Below are positions 8,564 to 16,520 of a stretch of 64,000 bases of DNA, piece after piece. This DNA is from a bacterium UBP4_UBA6127 (GTDB taxonomy: Bacteria; UBP4; UBA4092). Below the pieces are notes generated by a model. The model searched no databases and had not been told where the DNA came from. It saw only the letters and a program-made list of their open reading frames with translations. Position numbers and translations under genes: made by a program. Numbering within the stretch: the stretch's first letter is position 1; every line of letters begins with the position of its first letter. The stretch is from contig DIVR01000045.1 in the NCBI GenBank assembly GCA_002428325.1, forward strand, positions 101,877 through 165,876, in the 5' to 3' direction.

Positions 8564-8845
8564 TTATGTTAAGACTGGAGAGGGATAAACATAGCATTCT
8601 TTATACCATTTTGCATGACAAGCGATTCGTCGTCTTTTTCAATCACTTTTCAGAAGACATTCTATTGTACAATTTGCCCATGGACCATCCCAAAAGGCCA
8701 GACAAAAGAAATATTCTATACAAGCAACTGTATCCCCTTCAGCACACTTTTTACTATAAGGACAACAATTAGCTGGTGTGCCAGGTAAACCTGGTCTATT
8801 TGCCCCCCCAGGGAGGATATATCCCTGGAGGAGGATTAATCTTCA
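8564..8845 (-). pseudogene. remnant of a cysteine-rich Rhs-type C-terminal tip
   Basis: The minus strand has a frame running from about 8842 to a TGA at 8639-8641 that encodes a Pro/Gly linker (RPGLPGTPA) and then a cysteine-rich segment: CCPYSKKCAEG, ACIEYFFC, WANCTIECLL. After the TGA the same frame continues to 8564 with two more cysteines (ACHAKWYKEC). Upstream bases in shifted frames continue the linker (INPPPGIYPP). The composition and the CCP motif resemble the intact Rhs tip at 9379-9740. With its frameshifts and stop it looks like a decayed alternative tip. Confidence 0.55.
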
Positions 8846-8899
8846 GCATCTACTAATTGTCCATCACAGCAATAATGGTTTTGGAGGGTTTGTTAAATA

Positions 8900-9358
8900 T
8901 TATGTTTTTCTAAAATATTTCACAAACATTCTTATTAAAGAAGGAACATATATCAACGATGTTAATAAAGCAAATATACTCAGAACTAATCTTAAAGTAA
9001 GAATTATAAAACTAAAATCTAAACTCTTATAATAATAAAAGGGAGGTTGAATTATGATTGTTTCAATTAAAATGAAATAATATACAACTATCACAATATC
9101 AATTTTATTTACTATATTTTTCTTTAACTCTCTTATATAATACCTAAAAAATTGAAAAAAGATTATTGAGCCTACTATAAAAAACAAAATTCTATTTAAT
9201 GACCAATCATGAAGGGAAATAATATCCCTGTTATTATTCAAAAATACATTGTTTCCAAAAAAAACTATTTCCCACAAGCTCTCAATTACTTGAATAATTA
9301 AAACGATAGGGGAAATAAAAATCAGCCAATGACTATTCTTGCTAACATTTTCATTCAT
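8900..9358 (-). CDS. AT-rich four-helix membrane protein, candidate immunity protein for the Rhs tip
   Basis: 152 residues from the ATG at 9358, which has GGAG 7 bases upstream (a longer frame has no such site). Four hydrophobic helices are predicted (about 12-32, 53-72, 85-105 and 116-140) with basic loops. No family recognised. It begins 20 bases after the Rhs tip stop codon on the same strand and is markedly AT-rich. Immunity genes of polymorphic toxins lie exactly there, and a membrane immunity protein would suit a hydrophobic, possibly membrane-active tip. Function is inferred from position only. Confidence 0.6.
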   Translation of the reverse strand: MNENVSKNSHWLIFISPIVLIIQVIESLWEIVFFGNNVFLNNNRDIISLHDWSLNRILFFIVGSIIFFQFFRYYIRELKKNIVNKIDIVIVVYYFILIETIIIQPPFYYYKSLDFSFIILTLRLVLSIFALLTSLIYVPSLIRMFVKYFRKT

Positions 9359-9378
9359 ATTGGATTCTCCAAAAAAAA

Positions 9379-10011
9379 TTAATAGGTACAATAAGTAGAA
9401 AGACAAAAACATTCTATTGCACTACCAACAGCAATTATCATAGTAGCTACACATGCTGGACATGTCACTATAAGAGGTAGCGTTAAACCTCCTGATTCAG
9501 GAGCCCCAGCCAATCCAAGAATACAAGATGAACATGCCAATATTCCCGCAGCATCTGGTAACATATTAGCAAAACCTAAACATCCTACATAAAGAAGATA
9601 ATTTATTTCTCTATGTTGTCCCTTGGGACAGCAACCACACATTCCTCCATTAGATCCTGAACCAGAACCGGAACTACAACCTGCTCCTGGTGAATTTACT
9701 ATTGCTGAAGACAATCCATTGGGATCAACTAATAGAACTGGATTATTATCAACATATAAGTAAAGATTCAAATGCCATTTTTTATCTTTTCCAATAAATC
9801 TACCCACCTCAGAATCATACCAACGAGCATAGAAGTAATATAGTCCTGTATCCGGGTCCAGTTCTTTAGTAGTCAGATGGTGATTATTATCAGCAGACCC
9901 AACAGTCTGTTTAATATTTCCAAACCCTTCCTGATAATAACCAGCCACAGTATCCCCGCTGGCATTAGAAATCATCAAGACATTTCCAATGGGGTCATAG
10001 GTCGGTTCCAT
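9379..10011 (-). pseudogene. Rhs C-terminal core and cysteine-rich tip, out of frame with the main Rhs ORF
   Basis: This frame continues the Rhs protein after a frameshift at about 9995-10010. It begins YDPIGNVLMI and runs through the Rhs-associated core: LDPDTGLYYFYARWYDSEVG, then NLYLYVDNNP and the boundary motif DPNGL. After DPNGL comes a unique 110-residue tip: a Gly/Ser linker, CGCCPKG, and a hydrophobic region with CxxC pairs (CSSC, CPAC) and ECFC near the end, 12 cysteines in all. The pattern resembles halocin-C8-like bacteriocin domains, by eye only. The expected tyrosine-rich repeat junction is shortened at the frameshift, so a small deletion is more likely than a sequencing slip. 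Confidence 0.75.
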
Positions 10012-13000
10012 CTGTATTATGAACCGAGATGATATGCCCAATCACCCCAGGCGCCAGCGTATATGTAGCGGAGGTCTGCCAATCCATCCAGCTTCCATCC
10101 ATCTGGTTTCGGGTTCTCTGCCGTTCCATCAGGATATTTATCCCATCAAAGAAATACTGAGTCTGCTGGTCTGTATCATTAGCGATATAATGGCTCCTCA
10201 GCACTCTTTTACCCAGGGCATCATAGGTATAATCCACGATGGGATAATCCATTCCGGCTACCTGGGTCATCATATTATCTTCATTCCATTGGTAATAACG
10301 GATATCCCCTGTACTTGTTTTTTCTATTTGATTACCGTTGGAATCATAAGAATAATTCAGGATGTTCCCATTGGTGGTGCTGGAGGTCAATTGATTGAGA
10401 TTGTTGTAGGCATAATAGGTAGTGATTGTCCCATTCACCAGCCAAATACGATTACCTACTGAATCATAGGAATATTTCAGATCATAGATAGGGGCATCGA
10501 ACCTGAATTCCCGGGTCAACCTGCTTAATGCATCATACTGATAATAAGTAACATCATCATTGATGTCCGTGACGGAAGCTCGATTCCCATTTTCATCATA
10601 GCTGTAAGTATATCGGGCAATCTCAGTGGTGGCGGTATTATAGATAAAATCATCAAACCGGGTATTGGCTGCCTGGGTATAAAGGCCGACCTGGCCGCTT
10701 CCTATACTGCCATAGATATAAGATAACTTCTTTTCATAACCGGATGTTTCCAGTTTCCACAAGGTAGCGGTATTCCCGGAAACCGTTAGCCGCAACCTCA
10801 TGGGATATCCGGCCGCCCAACCATATGAGACAGATGTATCTACTACCAGGGAACCACCCATTTCCTGGTGTCCTATTTTAAATTGTCCATTAGCCAAATC
10901 ATATCCCGCAAACTTAAAGAACGGGCCATACACACCATTAAAGGAATACTCATAGACCAGATAACCATTTTTATCTGATGAGGCATCCAATGGGAATATT
11001 GTCGCTTCCAGATTATTGGCAGAAATTGAACCTGCAGGGCTATAGGTAATCACAGAGATTCCCATAGAAGGATTATAAATCCGTTCCATCTTGCTGGAAA
11101 CAACACTCCAATCAGATAAACCAATATCACTAGCCCAATTACTGCCAATACTGGTCCGGTTAAAATTATCTGTCGGTTTATAGACCTTATCACCCAATAC
11201 TTTACTCCCACAGGCGCAGGTATCATATTCATAAGCGGTAAATAAACCATTCGGATAGATTTCCAAGGTCTTTCTTCCAATCGAATCATGGGAATACTGG
11301 GTCCATTGGTCATAAGTGTAATTCTGAATCAGTTGGACTCTTCCTAACGCATCATAGGTATACCCATACAAGTTTCCATCAGGATCTTTGAGCCCAATCC
11401 GCTGCCCATGGTTATTATAAGCATATTCCATTGACCCCCACGGATTGGAATATCCTGTAACCTGGCTGAGGGTATTATACTTCCAATAAGTCATCCCCAC
11501 ATAGGGATCATTCATCGCAGTAGCATTACCAAGGACATCATAGTAATATTGCGCGGTTGTACCGGATTGATAGACTTTGGTAGTCAACCGTTTAAAACTG
11601 TCATAATAATAATAAACTCTTTGATTCTTGGCATCTCGCTGGCAGGTTGCTATATCAAAGGCATTATACCAAAACTGGGTATAGTTACCTGATGCATCTG
11701 TTTCCTTTATCAATCGGTTACGAAGGTCATATTCATAAGAGGTGACCTGGTTTTTGGCATTTTTCACTTGTTTCAATAGGCCATTGGAATAATACTCAAA
11801 TTGAGTCAATCCACCCAGGGCATCCCGAGTCCAAATCGTTCTAAACATGGTGTCATACCCATAATAAGTGGAATTTCCTAATGGGTTTATCACCTCGGTT
11901 TTCCTGCCCCAGGTATCATAAATAAACCGAGTGGTTGTCTGGCTGGGAGAAATCACCGCTGTCGTATACCCATAATTATTATAGAAAATAAGAGTTCTCT
12001 GGTTTAAGGCATCTAGGCTGGCAGTTAGATTACTATAACTGTCATAATAATTAAAACTCTGATTCCCCAATGAATCGGTTAATTTAGTGGGTTTTCTGGC
12101 TGAGTTGTATTCATAAAATGTTTTATTCCCATCCACATCTACTGAACAGGTTACGACATGAAGCGTGTTGTCAAAGTAGGAGTAACTTTTATTTCCAGCC
12201 TCATCCTGGACCGCTGTTGTATACCCATATGAATAATCCATCCAATAATGTTTCATTCTATTTGCAGCATCCCGGGTAGTGGTAATATAACCATACCCAT
12301 CATTATTGTTTCCTGCCCAATAGAATGTCTCTATATCAACTCCATTTTGAGAATAAGAAATCAGCTTATCCCAGGATGAATTAAATTGATATTCCATCCC
12401 TGTTTTAAGGGTATTCCCATTAGGGTCTTTTACAGTAATAGAAGAGTTATTCCACCAGGTAAAATTGCTGATTTCAGTCCGATTACCTAACGCATCCACA
12501 ATAGCCGTTACCACAGGGGTCCTGTGTACATCCATTTGATTGTATTCATAGGTGTATAAATTCGTGGTGCCGCTGTAACTGTCCCGAATTGCTGTAATTT
12601 GATGCAAGGTGTTGTAATCATAATACATGCTGTATCCATCGGGATCCTGAATCCGGGTCAAATCACTGTTGCTGTCATATGTATATTGAACAGTACGATT
12701 AAATGGATCCGTAATAGATGCCAATTTCCCATTAGCATAAGTAAAGTTCAACCGATTCCCATTTCCGCTGGGATTGGTATAGATTGAAGTCAATTCAATA
12801 GGATTGGCATTTTCATAAAGGCAATATACTGAGTAATTCTCTGGGTAATCAACCCTGGTTAATCGGGCTATTTCAGAACCTATATCCGTGAATAGATACG
12901 ATTTTCCATCATGGAAATGAAGCGTATATTGAGATCCACTAATTGTGATCCATTCATTGATGCCATATCGTGTGCCTGGGTAATAGGTCCCGTTAGCATC

Positions 13001-15136
13001 TTTATAAAAGGCATATTGATTTCCCATCTCATCAACCCAATAAATCTGTTCCATATCCAATCTCAATATAAGATGGGTTGCATAATTAATGGTCCAAAGA
13101 GTTCCCCAGGGTTTGGTTGTATCATAATTTCCCAGGTGTGAATCTGTCCAATCATTCACATAACGGCTGGAAGAATAACTTCGGGAAACTACCACCATTT
13201 GCCCATTAGGCATACTGACTGGGCAACTGATTTCTGGAAAAACTGTAAATGCCCATCCATTTCCTAAATTGACCGCTAATGAGGTGGCGCTGTTTCCGCA
13301 TCCGCCCCCCACCGAATAAACTTGGCCGCCTCCTATACCACTAGCAGCAATACCGCCGCTACCTGTGGATTTTCCAAGGCCGCCAGGCCCGCTTCCAGCA
13401 CTACGGCCACCGCCGGCTGGACCACCACCAGCTCCATTGGCTCCCGGAGGACAGTTGGGACAGGGCCCATTATTATTACCACAAGGATCGTGTCCTTCAG
13501 ACTGAGCTTGTACACATCCCCCAATAATTGTTTTCATCCCTTCTTCTGATACAGGTTTCAAGGATAATGCTTTTGCATACTGGTCTTTTATATTGTCTTT
13601 TTGGGTTAAAGCCAGGGCATATCCTGTCCATTGATATTTGAATTCCTTCAAACTCATTTTCTGGTGGGATACCTGCTGGTCTGAATAGACTATTTCTTTC
13701 TTGCCAACCTTTTCCAAGGTTACAAAATGGTCTTTCTGCCGATGGTTCAGTTGGACAATTAAGGGAAGGGATAATTTCTTTAAACTCGGATAAGTCAACT
13801 GATACCCTTTAGCTTCAAATCCATAGTAATCAGCCGCTTGGGCCAATCCAGCGAAACTGGTTCCTTCCGGGGTATGTCCGGATTTCAGGGCAATCTCTTT
13901 TATTTCAGATTTAATGCCATAATGCGAAAAAATCAAACTTAACGCCGCTGGACCGCACAGATTGGTTTCATTGGAATCTATAGCATCTTTTTTAGCCAAT
14001 TGGGTATTGGCTTTTTTCTGTTGGACCTTTACGGCCAGAAAGGTCAACTGTTTTTTGGCATCCTCGGTTAACCGGGAATCAGGATACTTGGCAATAAAAG
14101 ATTCCAGCTCGGTCTGAGCTTGCTCCAATTTACCCTGAAAATAATGGATTCGGATGATCTGCCGCCAGGCATCCAGAGTCAAGTCATGTTCAGGATAAGT
14201 TTCAACGATAGACTGAAATTGGGGAAGAGCCTTATCCCACTTATTATCCATATAATCCAGGAAAGCCAACGTAAACAGGGCATGGACATATTGATTGGGA
14301 TACTCTTTATAGGTGTATTCTTCCAAAACCTTATTGGCTATTTCGCGGGTTTTATCTCCTCTCCCCGTCTGATAATAAGCCATATTCTGATTATATAAGG
14401 CTTGCGCCGCCCATCGGCTCTTAGGCCATTTATCAATCACTTTCTGAGCTTCCTTGACAACCTTTTCAGGACGCCAATTCCCCATTTCATCCAATAAATA
14501 GCCATTCCACAGTTCCGCCACCATCAATTGGGCCTGAGGAGCAGCCGAGGAAGCGGAATAGTTTTCTGCGACATAACGGTAGTATTTTTCAGCCGATTTA
14601 TAATCTTTTTTAACATTCCTCAAAGTCTCGGCAAACCGCAGATAGGCCGAAGGCATGACCGGACTGGCAGAACATTGGGAGCTGAGCTGGGAAAAACATT
14701 CCTGTGCTTTTTCAAAATCCTTTTCATTGTCAGCAACCCGCATCCTTTGGAAAAGGGCTTTATCCTTATATTCACTGTCAGGATATTCAGCAAGTAATTC
14801 ATCTAAATATACTTTGGCTTCAGAAGGAGCCTTCTTATTCTCCAGGGCTTCATTCCCAAACATGAAAAGCAAATCATCTAAAGCAGGCGAGTCAGAATTC
14901 CGCCGCTTTAAGGCTTCATATTCGTTTTGGGTCCTGTTTTCATCCCCTGACTTCATGCAGGATTTGATTAAATAAAAATGAGCCTTTTCTTTCAGATAAG
15001 TTCCATCAGGAGCTAAGGAATAGGCCCTGCCGAATTCTGTGGTGGCCCGGGTATAATTTCCTGCATTCAGGGCATCTATCCCCGATTGTAGAGAATCTTC
15101 CAATACACCCGAACATCCCATAACAGGAAACATCAA
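9995..15136 (-). CDS. giant Rhs/YD-repeat lipoprotein with TPR and C39-like peptidase domains
   Basis: 1713 residues in the open frame. Order: lipobox VMGC at 5-8; TPR-like helical repeats (about 15-370); a C39-like cysteine peptidase domain with Cys394 in NLCGPAALS, His470 in KDHFV and Asp486 in YSDQ; a Gly-rich, Cys-containing linker (about 540-615); then YD repeats to the end, interrupted near 1330-1510 by a jelly-roll/LamG-like insert. The core and tip follow in another frame (9379-10011). YD-repeat shells encapsulate toxins or effectors in Rhs/polymorphic-toxin proteins; a C39 domain inside one could process it. The in-frame start in the data is only TTG/ATG inside the signal peptide; the proper ATG at 15221 is out of frame because of a GGGTT repeat. 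Cell location: outer surface, by lipoprotein signal, if expressed. Confidence 0.85.
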   Translation of the reverse strand: MMFPVMGCSGVLEDSLQSGIDALNAGNYTRATTEFGRAYSLAPDGTYLKEKAHFYLIKSCMKSGDENRTQNEYEALKRRNSDSPALDDLLFMFGNEALENKKAPSEAKVYLDELLAEYPDSEYKDKALFQRMRVADNEKDFEKAQECFSQLSSQCSASPVMPSAYLRFAETLRNVKKDYKSAEKYYRYVAENYSASSAAPQAQLMVAELWNGYLLDEMGNWRPEKVVKEAQKVIDKWPKSRWAAQALYNQNMAYYQTGRGDKTREIANKVLEEYTYKEYPNQYVHALFTLAFLDYMDNKWDKALPQFQSIVETYPEHDLTLDAWRQIIRIHYFQGKLEQAQTELESFIAKYPDSRLTEDAKKQLTFLAVKVQQKKANTQLAKKDAIDSNETNLCGPAALSLIFSHYGIKSEIKEIALKSGHTPEGTSFAGLAQAADYYGFEAKGYQLTYPSLKKLSLPLIVQLNHRQKDHFVTLEKVGKKEIVYSDQQVSHQKMSLKEFKYQWTGYALALTQKDNIKDQYAKALSLKPVSEEGMKTIIGGCVQAQSEGHDPCGNNNGPCPNCPPGANGAGGGPAGGGRSAGSGPGGLGKSTGSGGIAASGIGGGQVYSVGGGCGNSATSLAVNLGNGWAFTVFPEISCPVSMPNGQMVVVSRSYSSSRYVNDWTDSHLGNYDTTKPWGTLWTINYATHLILRLDMEQIYWVDEMGNQYAFYKDANGTYYPGTRYGINEWITISGSQYTLHFHDGKSYLFTDIGSEIARLTRVDYPENYSVYCLYENANPIELTSIYTNPSGNGNRLNFTYANGKLASITDPFNRTVQYTYDSNSDLTRIQDPDGYSMYYDYNTLHQITAIRDSYSGTTNLYTYEYNQMDVHRTPVVTAIVDALGNRTEISNFTWWNNSSITVKDPNGNTLKTGMEYQFNSSWDKLISYSQNGVDIETFYWAGNNNDGYGYITTTRDAANRMKHYWMDYSYGYTTAVQDEAGNKSYSYFDNTLHVVTCSVDVDGNKTFYEYNSARKPTKLTDSLGNQSFNYYDSYSNLTASLDALNQRTLIFYNNYGYTTAVISPSQTTTRFIYDTWGRKTEVINPLGNSTYYGYDTMFRTIWTRDALGGLTQFEYYSNGLLKQVKNAKNQVTSYEYDLRNRLIKETDASGNYTQFWYNAFDIATCQRDAKNQRVYYYYDSFKRLTTKVYQSGTTAQYYYDVLGNATAMNDPYVGMTYWKYNTLSQVTGYSNPWGSMEYAYNNHGQRIGLKDPDGNLYGYTYDALGRVQLIQNYTYDQWTQYSHDSIGRKTLEIYPNGLFTAYEYDTCACGSKVLGDKVYKPTDNFNRTSIGSNWASDIGLSDWSVVSSKMERIYNPSMGISVITYSPAGSISANNLEATIFPLDASSDKNGYLVYEYSFNGVYGPFFKFAGYDLANGQFKIGHQEMGGSLVVDTSVSYGWAAGYPMRLRLTVSGNTATLWKLETSGYEKKLSYIYGSIGSGQVGLYTQAANTRFDDFIYNTATTEIARYTYSYDENGNRASVTDINDDVTYYQYDALSRLTREFRFDAPIYDLKYSYDSVGNRIWLVNGTITTYYAYNNLNQLTSSTTNGNILNYSYDSNGNQIEKTSTGDIRYYQWNEDNMMTQVAGMDYPIVDYTYDALGKRVLRSHYIANDTDQQTQYFFDGINILMERQRTRNQMDGSWMDWQTSATYTLAPGVIGHIISVHNTDGTDL

Positions 15137-15173
15137 TAGAATTATAAAAAATATATATTTTCTAAAGAGAGAT

Positions 15174-15221
15174 TTAGGGTTGGGTTGGGTTGGGTTGGGT
15201 TAGAACTAATGAACTCGGCAT
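15174..15221 (-). other. out-of-frame leader start of the Rhs gene (15 codons, stops after the repeat)
   Basis: The ATG at 15221 has AGGAG nine bases upstream. It reads MPSSLVLTQPNPTQP and then meets TAA at 15174-15176. With one more GGGTT unit (or two fewer) the same start would run on into PKSLFRKYIFFIILLMFPVM followed by GC, a complete lipoprotein signal peptide with an N-terminal extension, and into the whole Rhs protein. This identifies the true start of the Rhs gene and its present OFF phase. Confidence 0.75.
15177..15201. repeat. pentanucleotide tandem repeat (GGGTT)x5, probable phase-variation switch
   Basis: Five perfect GGGTT units (AACCC on the coding strand) lie between the Rhs ribosome binding site/ATG and the signal peptide. 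Five-base units change frame with every gain or loss, the classic contingency-locus design. In the Rhs frame this array starts right after an in-frame TAA. Confidence 0.85.
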
Positions 15222-15230
15222 TTTTTATAG

Positions 15231-15235
15231 CTCCT
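15231..15235 (-). promoter_or_regulatory. ribosome binding site that identifies the Rhs start
   Basis: AGGAG on the minus strand, nine bases before the ATG at 15221. No comparable site precedes the internal TTG or ATG at 15136/15133. Confidence 0.7.
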
Positions 15236-15500
15236 ATTCAAATAATCAATCTTATTATGTTATGGCAAATAAACAATTAGAATGCATTCTATTATTTATC
15301 AGAATCATTGTCAATAGTTTTACAAAAATATTTATGTTTTTTTAACTGTTTTGTCAAGTTTGCTGTATATGAATATTTCAGCATAGAGATATCCCTCCCA
15401 CTTGATTCAAGAATAAAATAATCAAACATTGGAGGAGAAAATCCCAAAGCAAAAGAACTACTCAGATATCGGTGAGCATCGCAGGATAAATTTCTTCACT

Positions 15501-15518
15501 TTTTGACAGCTGTCAAAA
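15501..15518. promoter_or_regulatory. 18-bp palindrome TTTTGACAGCTGTCAAAA (copy 1)
   Basis: A perfect palindrome with no loop, so it is an operator-like site rather than a terminator hairpin. Two further copies occur at 33541 and 41811. A related half-site follows about 12 bases on. Confidence 0.65.
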
Positions 15519-15667
15519 GGACAGGATCTGTCAAAGAAAAGGACGCTGAAGAAGAGGTCTTCTCTTCAGACAGGATAAGACTCATTCTGGCTGAAAATTT
15601 AACCCAAGTTTATTTCTCCTGGCATGGGTTTACTCCCATCATACTCCTTACCCCTCAAAAATAGATA

Positions 15668-15710
15668 CAAATAAAACAGCCATGAGAACAACGAAGGCTC
15701 CCATGGCTAT
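15668..15710 (-). terminator. intrinsic terminator after prx
   Basis: On the minus strand AGCCATGGGA and TTCTCATGGCT pair, followed by GTTTTATTT. It lies 25 bases past the peroxiredoxin stop. Confidence 0.8.
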
Positions 15711-15734
15711 AAATTTGTTTTTATTTGAGTTAAG

Positions 15735-16298
15735 TTAGATTTTACCTACCAGGTCAAGTCCCGGTTTCAGGGTTTTAGCTCCTGGCTTCCAACTGGCAGG
15801 ACAGACCAATCCTTTATTTTCCCTGACAAATTTAGCGGCCTGAAGTTTTCTGAGGATTTCGGCGGAGCTTCTGCCGATGGAATTATCATGGATATCCATG
15901 GCTTTCAGGACTCCATCCGGATCGATAATAAAAGTTCCCCGGAGGGAAAGCCCTTCTTCATCCAGGTAAGTGCCAAATTCTTTGCAGATTTTACCGGTAG
16001 GGTCGGCGGCCATGGGATACTGGATTTTCTGGATGGAAGGAGAGGTATCATGCCAGGCTTTATGGACAAAAACCGTGTCGGTGCTGACACTGATGATTTC
16101 GGCTCCTAATTCCTTGAACTCCGTGTAACATTCTGCGGCTTCTTCCAGCTCAGTCGGACAAACAAAGGTAAAATCCGCGGGATAAAACAGTAAAACCACC
16201 CATTTCCCTTTATATTTGGATAATTTGATTTTTTTGACCTCATCCTTATGGAAGACTTCAAATTCCAGTTCGGGAACATTTTCACCAATCTTTACCAT
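15735..16298 (-). CDS. typical 2-Cys peroxiredoxin (AhpC/TSA family)
   Basis: 187 residues from the ATG that lies 10 bases after GGAGGT; a Met six codons upstream overlaps that site and is less likely. The peroxidatic cysteine is in DFTFVCPTE and the resolving cysteine in GLVCPASWKPG. It reduces hydrogen peroxide and organic hydroperoxides in the cytosol using a thiol reductant. Given the bsh genes, a bacillithiol- or thioredoxin-linked reductant is possible. No AhpF or thioredoxin reductase gene is nearby. It is transcribed alone and ends at a clear terminator. Confidence 0.95.
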   Translation of the reverse strand: MVKIGENVPELEFEVFHKDEVKKIKLSKYKGKWVVLLFYPADFTFVCPTELEEAAECYTEFKELGAEIISVSTDTVFVHKAWHDTSPSIQKIQYPMAADPTGKICKEFGTYLDEEGLSLRGTFIIDPDGVLKAMDIHDNSIGRSSAEILRKLQAAKFVRENKGLVCPASWKPGAKTLKPGLDLVGKI

Positions 16299-16430
16299 TA
16301 TTATAGTTACCTCCAATGAATTATTTTTCCTTGATTAGTCTTATAAACAGGAAGCAACTGAAAAAGGTTCCTGATGCCCCTCAAATTATTTCAAAAAAAG
16401 TCTTCATTCTCTAGGGAGCATAATCGGAAA

Positions 16431-16463
16431 GGGACCCAGGCTGATGGTTACAGCCTGGGTCCC
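16431..16463. repeat. dispersed hairpin repeat (copy 1)
   Basis: A perfect 13-bp stem (GGGACCCAGGCTG and its complement) with a 7-base loop between the ThyX-like gene and prx. A near-identical element in inverted orientation is at 27896-27928. There is no convincing T-run, so a REP-like element is at least as likely as a terminator. Confidence 0.65.
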
Positions 16464-16520
16464 CCTCTAATAGCAAACAGGGATATAAAGGTAACTGGAA
16501 AACGGAAAAGAGGTTACAAA

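Larger units (their letters stand above)
15222..15734. other. intergenic region between prx and the Rhs gene
   Basis: About 510 bases with no credible coding frame. It holds the Rhs ribosome binding site, an AT-rich stretch that presumably contains the Rhs promoter, an 18-bp palindrome at 15501-15518 followed by a further half-site (CTGTCAAAG), and the prx terminator. Confidence 0.7.

Noticed and set aside
8551..9032. Plus-strand open frames (73 and 84 codons) in the Rhs cassette region
   Set aside because: They lie opposite decayed tip sequence and the membrane gene; the minus-strand readings show protein-like character.
15177..15201. GGGTT repeat as a telomere-like or origin element
   Set aside because: Its position between ribosome binding site and signal peptide of a reading frame fits a frame-switching repeat much better.
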